Assembly: GCA_035308565.1 (NCBI GenBank)
Contig: DATGGK010000061.1
Coordinates: forward strand, 12,109-76,108
Length of the DNA: 64,000 nucleotides
From: JANXLS01 sp035308565
GTDB taxonomy: Bacteria; Planctomycetota; SZUA-567; H5-PLA8
Direction of reading: 5' to 3'
A program made the position numbers and the translations under genes. This document shows, piece by piece, positions 52,524 to 60,407 of the stretch; the stretch's first letter is position 1; every line of letters starts with the position of its first letter. Below the pieces are notes generated by a model, which made no database searches, had not been told where the DNA came from, and saw nothing but the letters and a program-made list of their open reading frames with translations.

Positions 52524-53267
52524 TTCCTTCACCGCCTCTACCAATTCATCCGTCATATTCAGCGATGAATGCACCGCATTCACGTCGTCGTGCTCGTCGA
52601 GCCGCTCCAGCAGCGTCAGCACTTTCTTCCCCGTTTCAATATCCACGTCCGTCTCGTTGTCGGCGATGAATTTCAGTTCCGCCATTTCCGTCGGCAATTT
52701 CGCCGCGTCCAGCGCCTTGCGCACCGCGTCGAAATTCTCCGGCGGCGTCAGGATTTCGTACGTGTCGCCGTGCGTGCTCAAATCGTCCGCGCCGGCGTTC
52801 AAGACCAATTCCATCAGCGCGTCTTCCGCAATCTTGTCGCTCTTCACCGCGATCACGCCGCGACGTTTGAACATCCACATCACCGCGCCGCTTGCGCCAA
52901 TTTTCCCGCCGCCTTGTTCGAAAAGTTTCGAAATTTCCGGGCGCGTGCGATTAATGTTGTCGGTGAGCGTCTCGACCACAATCGCTACCCCAGCCGGCCC
53001 GTAGCCTTCGTAGGTGACTTCCTGCATCTTCTCGCCTTCGATCAAGCCCGCGCCCTTCTTGACGGCGTGATCGATCTTGTCCTTCGGCATCGACGCCGCG
53101 CGCGCCAGCTCAATCGCGTGCCGAAGCCCGAAATTCGAATCCGGGTCCGGGCCCTTGCGCGCCGCGATCATGATGTTCTTCGAAAGCTTCGCGAACTGCG
53201 TCGCGCGCCTGGCGTCCTGCTTGCCCTTGCGCACCGCGATGTTCGCCGAGTGTGAATGTCCAGCCAT
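52521..53267 (-). CDS. YebC/TACO1-family translation or transcription regulator
   Basis: 248 residues from the ATG at 53267 (MAGHSHSANIAVRKGKQDAR), the usual start. The three-domain fold is visible from GHSHSANI at the N-terminus through KMQEVTYEGYGPAGVAIVVE, NRTRPEISKLFEQGGGKIG and GAVMWMFKRRGVI, to the C-terminal EHDDVNAVHSSLN. YebC-family proteins help ribosomes pass difficult stretches and have been described as DNA-binding regulators. It is downstream of a palindrome in a minus-strand run. Confidence 0.93.
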   Translation of the reverse strand: MAGHSHSANIAVRKGKQDARRATQFAKLSKNIMIAARKGPDPDSNFGLRHAIELARAASMPKDKIDHAVKKGAGLIEGEKMQEVTYEGYGPAGVAIVVETLTDNINRTRPEISKLFEQGGGKIGASGAVMWMFKRRGVIAVKSDKIAEDALMELVLNAGADDLSTHGDTYEILTPPENFDAVRKALDAAKLPTEMAELKFIADNETDVDIETGKKVLTLLERLDEHDDVNAVHSSLNMTDELVEAVKE

Positions 53268-53276
53268 GAAAACCCC

Positions 53277-53409
53277 GAATTCAAAATTCAAAATTTAAAA
53301 TGCAAAATTATCTAAGGAATTCGAAATACGCCAATGCAGACAGCGAACAAACTGCCCATGACAGTTCTTCGCCGTTCAATTTTGAGTTTTGAGTTTTGAA
53401 TTTTGAATT
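53277..53409. repeat. Repeat family F hairpin (F1)
   Basis: AATTCAAAATTCAAAATTTA at the left and TTTTGAGTTTTGAATTTTGA at the right, inverted copies about 90 bases apart, in the gap between the isomerase-like and YebC genes. Related copies are at 58947 and 59501. Confidence 0.8.
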
Positions 53410-54262
53410 AGTCCTTCTTCTCCGGTTTGATCAGCGACTTCAAATACTTCGACCACAGCGGCAGCACTTCGTCCGGGTCCGCGTCCTTCTGCAAAACTTC
53501 CACCGAAAGATAGCCGCGGAAATTTCCCGACTTCAACACGTCCACCACCTGCGCCATCGGCACGAAGCCTTCGCCCGGCTCGCACGGCATCAGTTTGGTC
53601 CGGTCGTCGTTGAACGCGCAATCGTGAATGTGAACGTGCCGCACGTGATCGCAGATCGCGTCGTACGTGTCCTCAACCGATTCCAGCACGCGCATCGGAT
53701 GCAGCACGTCCCACAACACGCCCAGTTTCGGCGAGTACACCTGCTTCAACACTTCGGTGATGTACTTCGAATGGCTGAACGCGCCGTGCGTTTCGACCAG
53801 CAGCATCGAGCGCAGTTTTTCCTTCTCCGCGTATTCCGTGCATTCGTCGATCGCTTCGGCCACGTAATCGATCACGCCCGTCGCTTCGAGATTGTGCGGA
53901 ATTTCGCCGCCGAAGACGCGCAGGTACGGCGCGCCGATCGAATCGGCCATGCGCAATCCGTTTTTCACATTGGCAATCGTTTTTTCGCGGTCAACGAGAT
54001 CGGGGCTGGAGAATGAATAGGAGGTTGCGATGCAGGATACGGCGAGGTTTGCGGCGTCGAATTGTTTGCGGACTTCGTTGATCTGCTCCGGCGAACTGTC
54101 GATCTCGACGCCGTGCAGATGGCCTTTCCCGACGCGCAATTCCACGCCGTCGTAGCCGTAAGTCTGCATGCCGTCCACAATGGCCGCCACGGTCCATTCG
54201 GGACAAACCCAGGTCGTAAAGCTCAGCTTCAAATTGTGTGTGGTCGCGTATGCAATCGCCAT
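53408..54262 (-). CDS. Sugar phosphate isomerase/epimerase-like TIM-barrel protein
   Basis: 284 residues from the ATG at 54262 (MAIAYATTHNLKLSFTTWVC); a TTG at 54304 is a weaker alternative. The xylose isomerase-like/AP endonuclease 2 barrel is visible: YGYDGVELRVGKGHLHGVEI, AAN-type DAANLAVSCIATSYSFSS, APYLRVFGGEIPHN, LLVETHGAF, HVRHVHIHDCAFND and YLSVEVLQKDADP, with metal-binding Glu, Asp and His residues at the strand ends. Such proteins isomerise or dehydrate sugars and inositols. The substrate is unknown. Confidence 0.82.
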   Translation of the reverse strand: MAIAYATTHNLKLSFTTWVCPEWTVAAIVDGMQTYGYDGVELRVGKGHLHGVEIDSSPEQINEVRKQFDAANLAVSCIATSYSFSSPDLVDREKTIANVKNGLRMADSIGAPYLRVFGGEIPHNLEATGVIDYVAEAIDECTEYAEKEKLRSMLLVETHGAFSHSKYITEVLKQVYSPKLGVLWDVLHPMRVLESVEDTYDAICDHVRHVHIHDCAFNDDRTKLMPCEPGEGFVPMAQVVDVLKSGNFRGYLSVEVLQKDADPDEVLPLWSKYLKSLIKPEKKD

Positions 54263-54599
54263 GTCAGCGTTTCGCCCCCAAAAATTCCGGAGAATCCGGT
54301 CCAATAAAAAACACTTCCCCCACGGGACATCTCGTGCCCCACGGGGGACGCGCGACTGGCCTTCACATGCAAGGCCGAAATACTATAGTAACGCGCGGCG
54401 ATGCAGTCAAGCGAAACGCGAATGGAAATGCGTTGTCTTTGCGCTGCAAAGTTATTTCAATTTACCAAACCCGTCGGATTTTTCGAGCTATGGCGAAGCG
54501 CCGCCGTTCCCCTCTCCCTCCGGGAGAGGGCCGACGAGCGCGGCCGTTTGCACTCGCGGGGTGAGGGGAAGCGCTGGCCAACTTCGCGCGTCGCACAAA
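54263..54599. repeat. Intergenic region with repeat family A copy (A6)
   Basis: The 337-base gap carries a family A element at about 54509-54568 (CCCCTCTCCCTCCGGGAGAG, ending GGGGTGAGGGG) and a short hairpin CCCCCACGGGACATCTCGTG with CCCCACGGGG near 54317. No gene was seen in the remainder. Confidence 0.75.
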
Positions 54600-55193
54600 T
54601 CAAAACTGCTCCGCGTTCGCCTTCTCCTTCGGATCGTTCGCCTTCTTCAAATTCTCCTGCTCCTTAAGCTGCCGTTCCGCCTCCGCGTGCTGCTCGCGCA
54701 TTTCCTTGATCCGCTCCAGTCCCAGCCGCGCCGCCCGCACCACCGCTCGGTCCTTGTCCTTCAACATCGCCTCCGCAGCCGTCATGATCGCCGCGTCCAT
54801 CAGATGCCGCTCGCTCAACAAAATATCGATCGCCATCATCCGCACGGCGTAATGCTCGTCCTTCAGCAGTTCCAGAAATTCCGCGCGAGCTTCCGGCGTC
54901 GTATCGAGTTCCTGCAGCAACCCGTTTACGAACTCGCGAAGCGGTTTAGCGAGCGCCGTTCGCAGCACCGCCGCCAGCGGTTTGATCGACTCGACGCCAA
55001 GTTCCGTCAGCGCGATTTGAACGTGCTCCATCTTCTCCTGCATCTCGGCGCCGAGCGTCCCGTCAGGCTCGAATTTAATCTTCGGAATCTCCGCCGCCCA
55101 CTCCTGCGCCGGCCGCCCCTCGAAAACCGCCGCTTCCTGCGAGAAAGCGGAAAACGAAACCAACGCCAGCAGTACGATCGTCAGCGCGCGCAT
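54600..55193 (-). CDS. Exported HEAT-like helical repeat protein
   Basis: 197 residues. The signal peptide is MRALTIVLLALVSFSAFSQE. The mature protein is fully helical, with HEAT-like repeats such as QIALTELGVESIKPLAAVLR, EFLELLKDEHYAVRMMAIDI and MLKDKDRAVVRAARLGLERI. The tail is highly charged (EMREQHAEAERQLKEQENLK). Helical repeats usually bind proteins. No catalytic site is visible. Confidence 0.75.
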   Translation of the reverse strand: MRALTIVLLALVSFSAFSQEAAVFEGRPAQEWAAEIPKIKFEPDGTLGAEMQEKMEHVQIALTELGVESIKPLAAVLRTALAKPLREFVNGLLQELDTTPEARAEFLELLKDEHYAVRMMAIDILLSERHLMDAAIMTAAEAMLKDKDRAVVRAARLGLERIKEMREQHAEAERQLKEQENLKKANDPKEKANAEQF

Positions 55194-55273
55194 GGAAGAG
55201 ACTCCTTTCGCGATTTTTATTCAGGACGCTGTCCTGTTTCGCCGAATACGACGCGCGAGTCTGCGTTCTACTG

Positions 55274-55489
55274 CTAAATTTTTTTCGAAGAATCCGTTGT
55301 TGGCTGCAATCGGCCTGCTACCAGAAATACGAGCGTAAAAAGTTGCATGAAGAAGATTGCTCGCAACATCTGGAGAATCTGCCCGTCCGTTGATTTTTCA
55401 AAATACAGACTGCGTATCAAGCTGGTAAGCATGAGTGTGCCAAATCCAACGCTCGATAATAGCAACGCGATTAATCGAAGCATCTTCAT
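55274..55489 (-). CDS. Small membrane protein
   Basis: 71 residues with two membrane segments (MLRLIALLLSSVGFGTLMLT and FFMQLFTLVFLVAG) and a short polar tail. It follows rplQ at a 43-base distance on the same strand. No family is recognised. It is probably a real gene because the hydrophobic pattern is regular, but the start is only weakly supported (AGG upstream). Confidence 0.55.
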   Translation of the reverse strand: MKMLRLIALLLSSVGFGTLMLTSLIRSLYFEKSTDGQILQMLRAIFFMQLFTLVFLVAGRLQPTTDSSKKI

Positions 55490-55532
55490 AAGCGCCTCGT
55501 AGCAGATATCCCGTCAGCTTTTACGCCTACTC

Positions 55533-56195
55533 CTACGCCATCGGCGTCTCTCCCGCCTTCGGCGGATTCTCCACCCCCACCGCCGGCGCCACGCTCGGAT
55601 TCAGCGGCGTCTCCGCAATCGCCGGAGCCGTCTTCGCCGCCTCAATCAACTCCTCGCCCTTCTTCGGCTCGGCCTTCGGAGCCGGCGCGGCGGCCTTCGG
55701 TTCTGCCTTCTTTTTCTTCTTCTTGCGATCCTTCTTGCCCGTCTCGCGCTTCGCCACTTCTGCTTCGCACAATTCCCACAGCACCAGCGTCGAATTGTCG
55801 CCCAGCCGCGTGCCGTAGAATTTCGAGCGGTTGATCTTCTTCCCGCGCGGCAAATCCGCCTGCACCTGGCGGATCGTCGTCGGCAGGCGCAAAATGCGCG
55901 TGTACCCGCCGATGCGGTCCTTGAAGCGCTCCTTCAATTCCTCGAAGATTTTCTTCACCGTCTTCTTCGCCTGCACCGTCGAGCCCAGTTCGCTGATCGC
56001 CAGCCGCCGGTGATGTGGCGTGCCCTTCTTCCCGAGCGTGATCAACTGCTCGGCCAAGGGCTTGGCGGCTTTCGCTTTTTGGATGGTCGTGCGAATGCGC
56101 CCATGCTCCACCAGATTGATGACCATGTTCCGCATCGTCGCCAACCGGTGCGCCGGCTTGCGGCTCAGACTCTTTACGTTGCTCAAATGACGCAT
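55533..56195 (-). CDS. rplQ: 50S ribosomal protein L17 with a long C-terminal tail
   Basis: 220 residues. Residues 1-150 are a normal L17 (MRHLSNVKSLSRKPAHRLAT, MVINLVEHGRIRTTIQKAKA, FKDRIGGYTRILRLP). The tail is rich in Lys, Pro, Ala and Glu, with RKKKKKKAEPKAAAPAPKAE. Ordinary L17 has about 120-130 residues. The tail resembles that of the partial gene at the right edge (63792). Last gene of the alpha operon. Confidence 0.95.
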   Translation of the reverse strand: MRHLSNVKSLSRKPAHRLATMRNMVINLVEHGRIRTTIQKAKAAKPLAEQLITLGKKGTPHHRRLAISELGSTVQAKKTVKKIFEELKERFKDRIGGYTRILRLPTTIRQVQADLPRGKKINRSKFYGTRLGDNSTLVLWELCEAEVAKRETGKKDRKKKKKKAEPKAAAPAPKAEPKKGEELIEAAKTAPAIAETPLNPSVAPAVGVENPPKAGETPMA

Positions 56196-56202
56196 GTCAT
56201 AC

Positions 56203-56299
56203 TCCGAAAAGCGTTACACGTTACACGTTAAACGTTACACGTTCCGTCAAATCGCGCGTCGGAAAACGTATAGCGTTTAACGTTTAACGTGTAACGGTC
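56203..56299. repeat. Repeat family G hairpin, rpoA-rplQ junction (G1)
   Basis: The arms are made of the word CGTTACACGTTAAACGT (left) and its inverse GCGTTTAACGTTTAACGTGT (right). A related copy fills the secY-adk junction at 62019. Confidence 0.85.
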
Positions 56300-56306
56300 G
56301 TTAGAA

Positions 56307-57380
56307 TTATTCCCCCGCCGGCACGCCCACTCCCGCTTCCTCCGGCACTTCCATGCCGAACGACAACCCCATGTCGCCCAGCTTCTTTTTGATTTCCTTC
56401 AAACTCGTCTTGCCGAAATTCTTGATCTTCAGCACGTCGGCTTCGGTGAGCTTCACCAGATCGGCGAGGATCTGAATGTTCGCCGCGGCCATGCAATTCT
56501 CCGCGCGCACCGACGGCTCCAACACGCTGACGGGCTGCTTGAGTTTCTCGCGCAGCTCGCGCACGTTGTTGTCTTCGCCGCCTTCGACCAGCGCGCCGGC
56601 CGCCACGCCCACGCCTTCGGTCGCGATCTGCTTGCCCAGCTCGAAGTACTTCACGAACGGGTTGAAGTGCTTGCGCAGGATCGTCGAGGCCTCGACCAGC
56701 GCCATCTCCGGCGTGATCGTGCCGTCGGTCCAGATTTCCAGCGCGAGCTTGTCGTAATCGGTCTGCTGGCCGACGCGCGTGTTGTCCACCTTGTAGCGCA
56801 CGCGCTTAACCGGCGTGTAAATGCTGTCCACCGGAATCACGCCGACGAGTTGATCCGGAACGATGTTCTCTTCCGCCGTGCGATAGCCGCGCCCTTTGCG
56901 CGCAGTCAGCTCAAGATCGAAATGGATGTCGTCCGTCAGGTTGCACAGCACCAATTCCGGATTGACGATCTCGAAGCGCTCGTTCTTCGCGATGTCGCCG
57001 GCCTTCACCGGCCCCTTCGATTTGCGCTCGATCTTCAACACGACCGGCTCGTCCGTATAAAGCTTCAGCCGCATTTCCTTGATGTTCAACACCAAATCCG
57101 TGACGTCTTCATACAAGCCCGGAATGGCGGTGAACTCGTGCGAAATTTGCGTCGTCTTGTGCTTGCCGTCATCTCCCTTGTGCCCGACTTCCAGGCGCAG
57201 CGACATGACCGCGGCGCCCTCGAGGCTCGAGAGCAGCACGCGCCGCAGCGAGTTTCCGATCGTGACTCCATAGCCGCGCTCGAAAGGTTCGGCGTCGAAC
57301 ATGCCGTACTTGTCGGTGGCAGTTTCCTTGTTCAGCGTAACGTGGGTGGGCAGTTCAAAACCGCGCCAGCGAATGCGCAT
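56307..57380 (-). CDS. rpoA: DNA-directed RNA polymerase alpha subunit
   Basis: 357 residues from the ATG at 57380, with GAGG about 9 bases upstream; an upward extension to 57476 lies in repeat DNA. The N-terminal assembly domain (ERGYGVTIGNSLRRVLLSSL, AAVMSLRLEV) and the C-terminal DNA-binding domain (LVKLTEADVLKIKNFGKTSL) are joined by a linker starting near residue 255. It is slightly longer than the usual 330. It lies in the classical place between rpsD and rplQ. Confidence 0.96.
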   Translation of the reverse strand: MRIRWRGFELPTHVTLNKETATDKYGMFDAEPFERGYGVTIGNSLRRVLLSSLEGAAVMSLRLEVGHKGDDGKHKTTQISHEFTAIPGLYEDVTDLVLNIKEMRLKLYTDEPVVLKIERKSKGPVKAGDIAKNERFEIVNPELVLCNLTDDIHFDLELTARKGRGYRTAEENIVPDQLVGVIPVDSIYTPVKRVRYKVDNTRVGQQTDYDKLALEIWTDGTITPEMALVEASTILRKHFNPFVKYFELGKQIATEGVGVAAGALVEGGEDNNVRELREKLKQPVSVLEPSVRAENCMAAANIQILADLVKLTEADVLKIKNFGKTSLKEIKKKLGDMGLSFGMEVPEEAGVGVPAGE

Positions 57381-57532
57381 GGGTAACCCTCGTGTTCCTC
57401 TGTTTTTTCGTCGGCGAAACCTTTCCGGGCGTGCGCAGAGGAAGAGCGCGCGCTCGAACGCGGTGAGATTTCGCAACCATCACAAGGCCGCCGGCCCTTC
57501 GCCGCATCCGCGCGGCATTCGGAACCGAGACC

Positions 57533-57603
57533 TGTACCGCCGGCGTCTCGCCGGCGAGTTTCTCAAAATTACGTTCGGGCCGGCGGGACGCCGGCGGTAC
57601 AAA
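57533..57603. repeat. Repeat family B hairpin, rpsD-rpoA junction (B4)
   Basis: CCGCCGGCGTCTCGCCGGCG and GGCCGGCGGGACGCCGGCGG, inverted, in the 225-base gap between rpsD and rpoA. The same element occurs inside several coding genes. Confidence 0.85.
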
Positions 57604-57605
57604 TT

Positions 57606-58232
57606 TTACTTCGATAACAATTCCACAATCAACTGTTCCTGAATCGGGATCGACACGTCTTCGCGCGTCGGCATACCAACCACTTTGCCGCCCATGCTGT
57701 CCTGATCCAGCGCCAGCCACGACGGACACTGCCGGCCTTTGGTCTCGTCCGCGCGCGTCTTCACACGCTTCTGGCTTGTTGCCGCGCCGCGCGCTTTGAT
57801 CTCGTCGTTCTGCTCGACCGAATAGCTCGGCACGTTCACGCGCTTGCCGTTGACGTTGATGTGCCCGTGCGTAATCAACTGGCGAGCTTCCGCGCGCGAC
57901 ATCGCCCAACCGAGTTTGAAGACCACGTTGTCAAGCCGCCGCTCGAAGATCGTCATCAGCGTCTCGCCCGTGTTGCCTTTGCTGCGCGACGCGATCGCGA
58001 AGTAGCGCCGGAACTGTTCTTCGAAGACGCCGTAGAAGCGCTTGACTTTCTGCTTCTCGCGCAAGCCTTCGCCGTAGGAGGAAACTTTGCCGCGCCGGAC
58101 GGACACATTGCCCGGCGGATAATCGCGGCGCGCGATCGCGCATTTCTCGGATTCGCAGCGCACGCCTTTCAAGAATAACTTCATGCCTTCACGGCGGCAC
58201 AACCGGCACTTCGGTCCCGTGTAACGGCCCAT
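57606..58232 (-). CDS. rpsD: 30S ribosomal protein S4
   Basis: 208 residues. The N-terminus carries the zinc-type cysteines (KCRLCRREG, VRCESEKCAIARR), so it is the C-plus form of S4. The S4 RNA-binding domain is RLDNVVFKLGWAMSRAEARQ with ITHGHINVNGKRVNVPSY. S4 nucleates the 30S subunit. It lies between rpsK and rpoA, as is usual. Confidence 0.97.
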   Translation of the reverse strand: MGRYTGPKCRLCRREGMKLFLKGVRCESEKCAIARRDYPPGNVSVRRGKVSSYGEGLREKQKVKRFYGVFEEQFRRYFAIASRSKGNTGETLMTIFERRLDNVVFKLGWAMSRAEARQLITHGHINVNGKRVNVPSYSVEQNDEIKARGAATSQKRVKTRADETKGRQCPSWLALDQDSMGGKVVGMPTREDVSIPIQEQLIVELLSK

Positions 58233-58265
58233 TCGTTTAAAACTCCAAACTCCCTAGTTGCGCGA

Positions 58266-58552
58266 CCGTACCGCCGGCGTCCCGCCGGACAGTTGACTTT
58301 TCGCGCTGCGCATTGTCGTTACGGCGGCCCAGCTTTTCGTAGGACGGGCTGCCAGCCCGTCCATTCGAATAACATGGAGCCCGTCTTCAAAAGTACCCCA
58401 CACATCCAAACCCGGAAGACGCGACGCGCTAAAGCCGTGCGGCGTTTGGATGAATTCGTTTGTATTCCCGCCTTTAGGCGGAAGAACGCTGACAAAATCT
58501 GACGCGCTGCAAGAAGTGGACGCCCTTCCGCCTAAAGGCGGGACTACGAACA
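58266..58552. repeat. rpsK-rpsD junction repeats (B5, an N-type hairpin and family C copy C1)
   Basis: The 321-base gap holds a family B half (CCGCCGGCGTCCCGCCGG, 58266-58289), a hairpin AGGACGGGCTGCCAGCCCGTC (58339-58362), and a large family C inverted repeat (58459-58552) with arms CCCGCCTTTAGGCGGAAG and TTCCGCCTAAAGGCGGGA. Other family C copies are at 61204 and 63708. No gene was recognised here. Confidence 0.82.
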
Positions 58553-58553
58553 A

Positions 58554-58937
58554 TCACACTCTCCGCCGTTTCCGCGGCCGGCACCCATTATGCGGCAGCG
58601 GCGTGACATCCTCGATCGCACGCACGTTCAACCCCGCCGCCTGCAACCCGCGGATGGCCGATTCGCGCCCCGATCCCGGACCCTTCACGCGCACTTCCAC
58701 TTCCTTCATGCCCATTTTGATCGCTTTTTCAGCGACCGCTTCGGCCGTTCGCTGAGCGGCGAAAGGCGTGCTCTTGCGAGCGCCTTTGAACTTCACCGTC
58801 CCCGCCGAATCCCAGCACAGCGTGTCGCCGCCGGTGTCGCTGATCGAAATGATCGTGTTGTTGAACGTCGCCTGCACATGCGCCACGCCCCGCACCACGC
58901 TGCGTTTGATCTTCTTTTTCTTGTACGCTTTCGCCAT
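58554..58937 (-). CDS. rpsK: 30S ribosomal protein S11
   Basis: 127 residues from the ATG at 58937, the standard length; the open frame extends five codons upstream through repeat sequence. Signatures are VAHVQATFNNTIISISDTGG, KGARKSTPFAAQRTAEAVAE and the C-terminal DVTPLPHNGCRPRKRRRV. It is in the classical order between rpsM and rpsD. Confidence 0.97.
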   Translation of the reverse strand: MAKAYKKKKIKRSVVRGVAHVQATFNNTIISISDTGGDTLCWDSAGTVKFKGARKSTPFAAQRTAEAVAEKAIKMGMKEVEVRVKGPGSGRESAIRGLQAAGLNVRAIEDVTPLPHNGCRPRKRRRV

Positions 58938-58946
58938 GAAAACCCC

Positions 58947-59025
58947 ATTCAAAATTCAAAATTCAAGATTCAAGATTCAAGGCAGCGTCCGCGCAACTTT
59001 GAATTTTGAATCTTGAATCTTGAAT
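58947..59025. repeat. Repeat family F hairpin, rpsM-rpsK junction (F2)
   Basis: ATTCAAAATTCAAAATTCAA on the left and GAATTTTGAATCTTGAATCT on the right, near-perfect inverted arms of about 30 bases around a GC-rich loop. Confidence 0.85.
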
Positions 59026-59031
59026 AATCTG

Positions 59032-59448
59032 TTATCGCATTTCCTTCACCGACCGCTTGACCGCCACTGTCTTCTTCTTCCCCTTGCGGGTGCGCGCGTT
59101 GGTGCGCGTGCGCTGGCCGCGCACAGGCAGCCCTTTGACGTGCCGCGAACCGCGGTAGCAGCCGATCTTCTTCAAGCGCAGAATCGCCTGCTGGACCTTG
59201 CGGCGCAGCGCGCCTTCGACCGGCCCGGAGCGCCCGTCCTTGATCACTTCGTCGTTGTAATTCTTGTCGATGAACGACGCGATGCGCGCGATCTCGTCGT
59301 CCTTCAAATCGCGAGCGCGCGTGTTCGGATTGATCCCCGTCTCTTTCAGAATCTGCTTGGCGCGATACTGCCCCACGCCATACAGATACTGCAACGAAAT
59401 CTCAATCCGCTTTTCGGTGGGGATGTCTACACCCATTATACGAGGCAT
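59032..59448 (-). CDS. rpsM: 30S ribosomal protein S13
   Basis: 138 residues, slightly longer than the usual 120-125 because of a Lys-rich end. MGVDIPTEKRIEISLQYLYG, ARDLKDDEIARIASF and GSRHVKGLPVRGQRTRTNAR are typical. It lies between rpmJ and rpsK. Confidence 0.96.
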   Translation of the reverse strand: MPRIMGVDIPTEKRIEISLQYLYGVGQYRAKQILKETGINPNTRARDLKDDEIARIASFIDKNYNDEVIKDGRSGPVEGALRRKVQQAILRLKKIGCYRGSRHVKGLPVRGQRTRTNARTRKGKKKTVAVKRSVKEMR

Positions 59449-59466
59449 TCGCTTTACCTTTCGCTA

Positions 59467-59534
59467 GTAGCACGGGCTTTTAGCCCGTGGATGTCAAAGC
59501 TCAAACATTGGACCTTGAATCTCGAATCTTGAAT
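59467..59534. repeat. rpmJ-rpsM junction repeats (N hairpin and family F half, F3)
   Basis: The hairpin GCACGGGCTTTTAGCCCGTG is followed by CCTTGAATCTCGAATCTTGA, a single arm of the family F type. Confidence 0.7.
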
Positions 59535-59540
59535 TCGCCG

Positions 59541-59654
59541 TTACCCTTGCCGCATCTTGTGCCGCGGATCCGAACAGATCACCCGCAGCCGCCCCTTGCG
59601 CCGCACAATCTTGCAGTTCTCACATCTTCGCTTCACCGACGGTCTGACTTTCAT
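59541..59654 (-). CDS. rpmJ: 50S ribosomal protein L36
   Basis: 37 residues from the ATG at 59654. MKVRPSVKRRCENCKIVRRK at the start and VICSDPRHKMRQG at the end are typical. The zinc ligands are C11, C14, C27 and the histidine in DPRHK. The longer frame upstream reads into family J repeat DNA and is not the gene. Confidence 0.95.
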   Translation of the reverse strand: MKVRPSVKRRCENCKIVRRKGRLRVICSDPRHKMRQG

Positions 59655-59665
59655 TGCAAACTCCC

Positions 59666-59743
59666 GAATGTGGAATATGGAATGTGGAATGTAGAATGTG
59701 GCGTTTGCAATTCCACATTCCATATTCCAAATTCCACATTCCG
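59666..59743. repeat. Repeat family J hairpin, infA-rpmJ junction
   Basis: Arms GAATGTGGAATATGGAATGT and TTCCACATTCCATATTCCAA are inverted copies made from the word GGAATGT, around a loop of about 8 bases. It fills most of the 93-base gap. Confidence 0.85.
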
Positions 59744-59747
59744 TCCG

Positions 59748-59963
59748 TCACCCTCTAAACACGATGCGCCCCTTCGTTAAATCATACGGCGACATCTCCA
59801 CCTGCACGTGATCGCCCGGCAGAATCTTGATGAAGTTCATCCGCATCTTGCCGGAAACGTGAGCGAGGATAATGTGGCCGTTGGGCAGCTCGACTTTGAA
59901 CTGCGTGTTCGGCAACGCTTCCTTCACGGTCGCTTCCACTCGAATGGGGTCTTCTTTTGCCAT
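59748..59963 (-). CDS. infA: Translation initiation factor IF-1
   Basis: 71 residues, the normal length. The OB fold shows as VEATVKEALPNTQFKVELPN, HIILAHVSGKMRMNFIKILP and GDHVQVEMSPYDLTKGRIVF. It lies between map and rpmJ, as usual. Confidence 0.97.
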   Translation of the reverse strand: MAKEDPIRVEATVKEALPNTQFKVELPNGHIILAHVSGKMRMNFIKILPGDHVQVEMSPYDLTKGRIVFRG

Positions 59964-60102
59964 GACGCCGTTTCAAAAAAATGTTCAAAAACACACCGCC
60001 CGCGCGCCGCCTTCAATCGATTCGCGCTACGATATGGAAGCCAGCTACTTTACAGGCAGTCTGCCCGCTGTCAATCCTTTTACCGCAAAAATCCAGCCAA
60101 AA

Positions 60103-60404
60103 ATTAGGAGATAGGAGTCAGGAGATAGGAGTTAGGAGTTTCGATTCCGAAATCCGTTCCCTTTCAATCAGCTCCCCTGCGGAATCAGGTCGCCAAATTC
60201 CCTCGCGGTCTTAACCCAAAGTCGAACCGCCACCATTGTATTTCTTATTGCAGAGCGCCTTGATTTCCCGTGCGCCACGCATCCCGGCAACTTTGGAACA
60301 CTCGCAACGAAGACACCATCATCGGGGCTCCACTGAATCTCTATCCGGTACTTGCGCATTCACTTCTGTTCTCCTAACTCCTAACTCCTATCTCCTATCT
60401 CCTG
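60103..60404. repeat. Repeat family H, inverted arms enclosing a HicB-like gene
   Basis: The left arm (60103-60140, TTAGGAGATAGGAGTCAGGA) and right arm (60369-60404, CTCCTAACTCCTATCTCCTA) are built from the word TAGGAG in opposite directions. The 230 bases between hold a small complete gene. Confidence 0.8.
60168..60359 (-). CDS. HicB-like antitoxin-family protein (solitary)
   Basis: 63 residues with the HicB/UPF0150 pattern: YRIEIQWSPDDGVFVASVPK, LPGCVAHGKSRRSAIRN and VRLWVKTAREFGDLIPQ. HicB antitoxins normally bind a HicA RNase and DNA. No HicA gene is next to it, and it lacks a C-terminal DNA-binding extension. It lies on the same strand between map and infA, inside a pair of inverted repeats, so it is probably a passenger in the ribosomal operon. 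Confidence 0.78.
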   Translation of the reverse strand: MRKYRIEIQWSPDDGVFVASVPKLPGCVAHGKSRRSAIRNTMVAVRLWVKTAREFGDLIPQGS

Positions 60405-60407
60405 CCG

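Noticed and set aside
59655..59723. Longer start for rpmJ
   Set aside because: The additional 23 codons are translated family J repeat; L36 is normally 37-38 residues starting MKVRPSVK.
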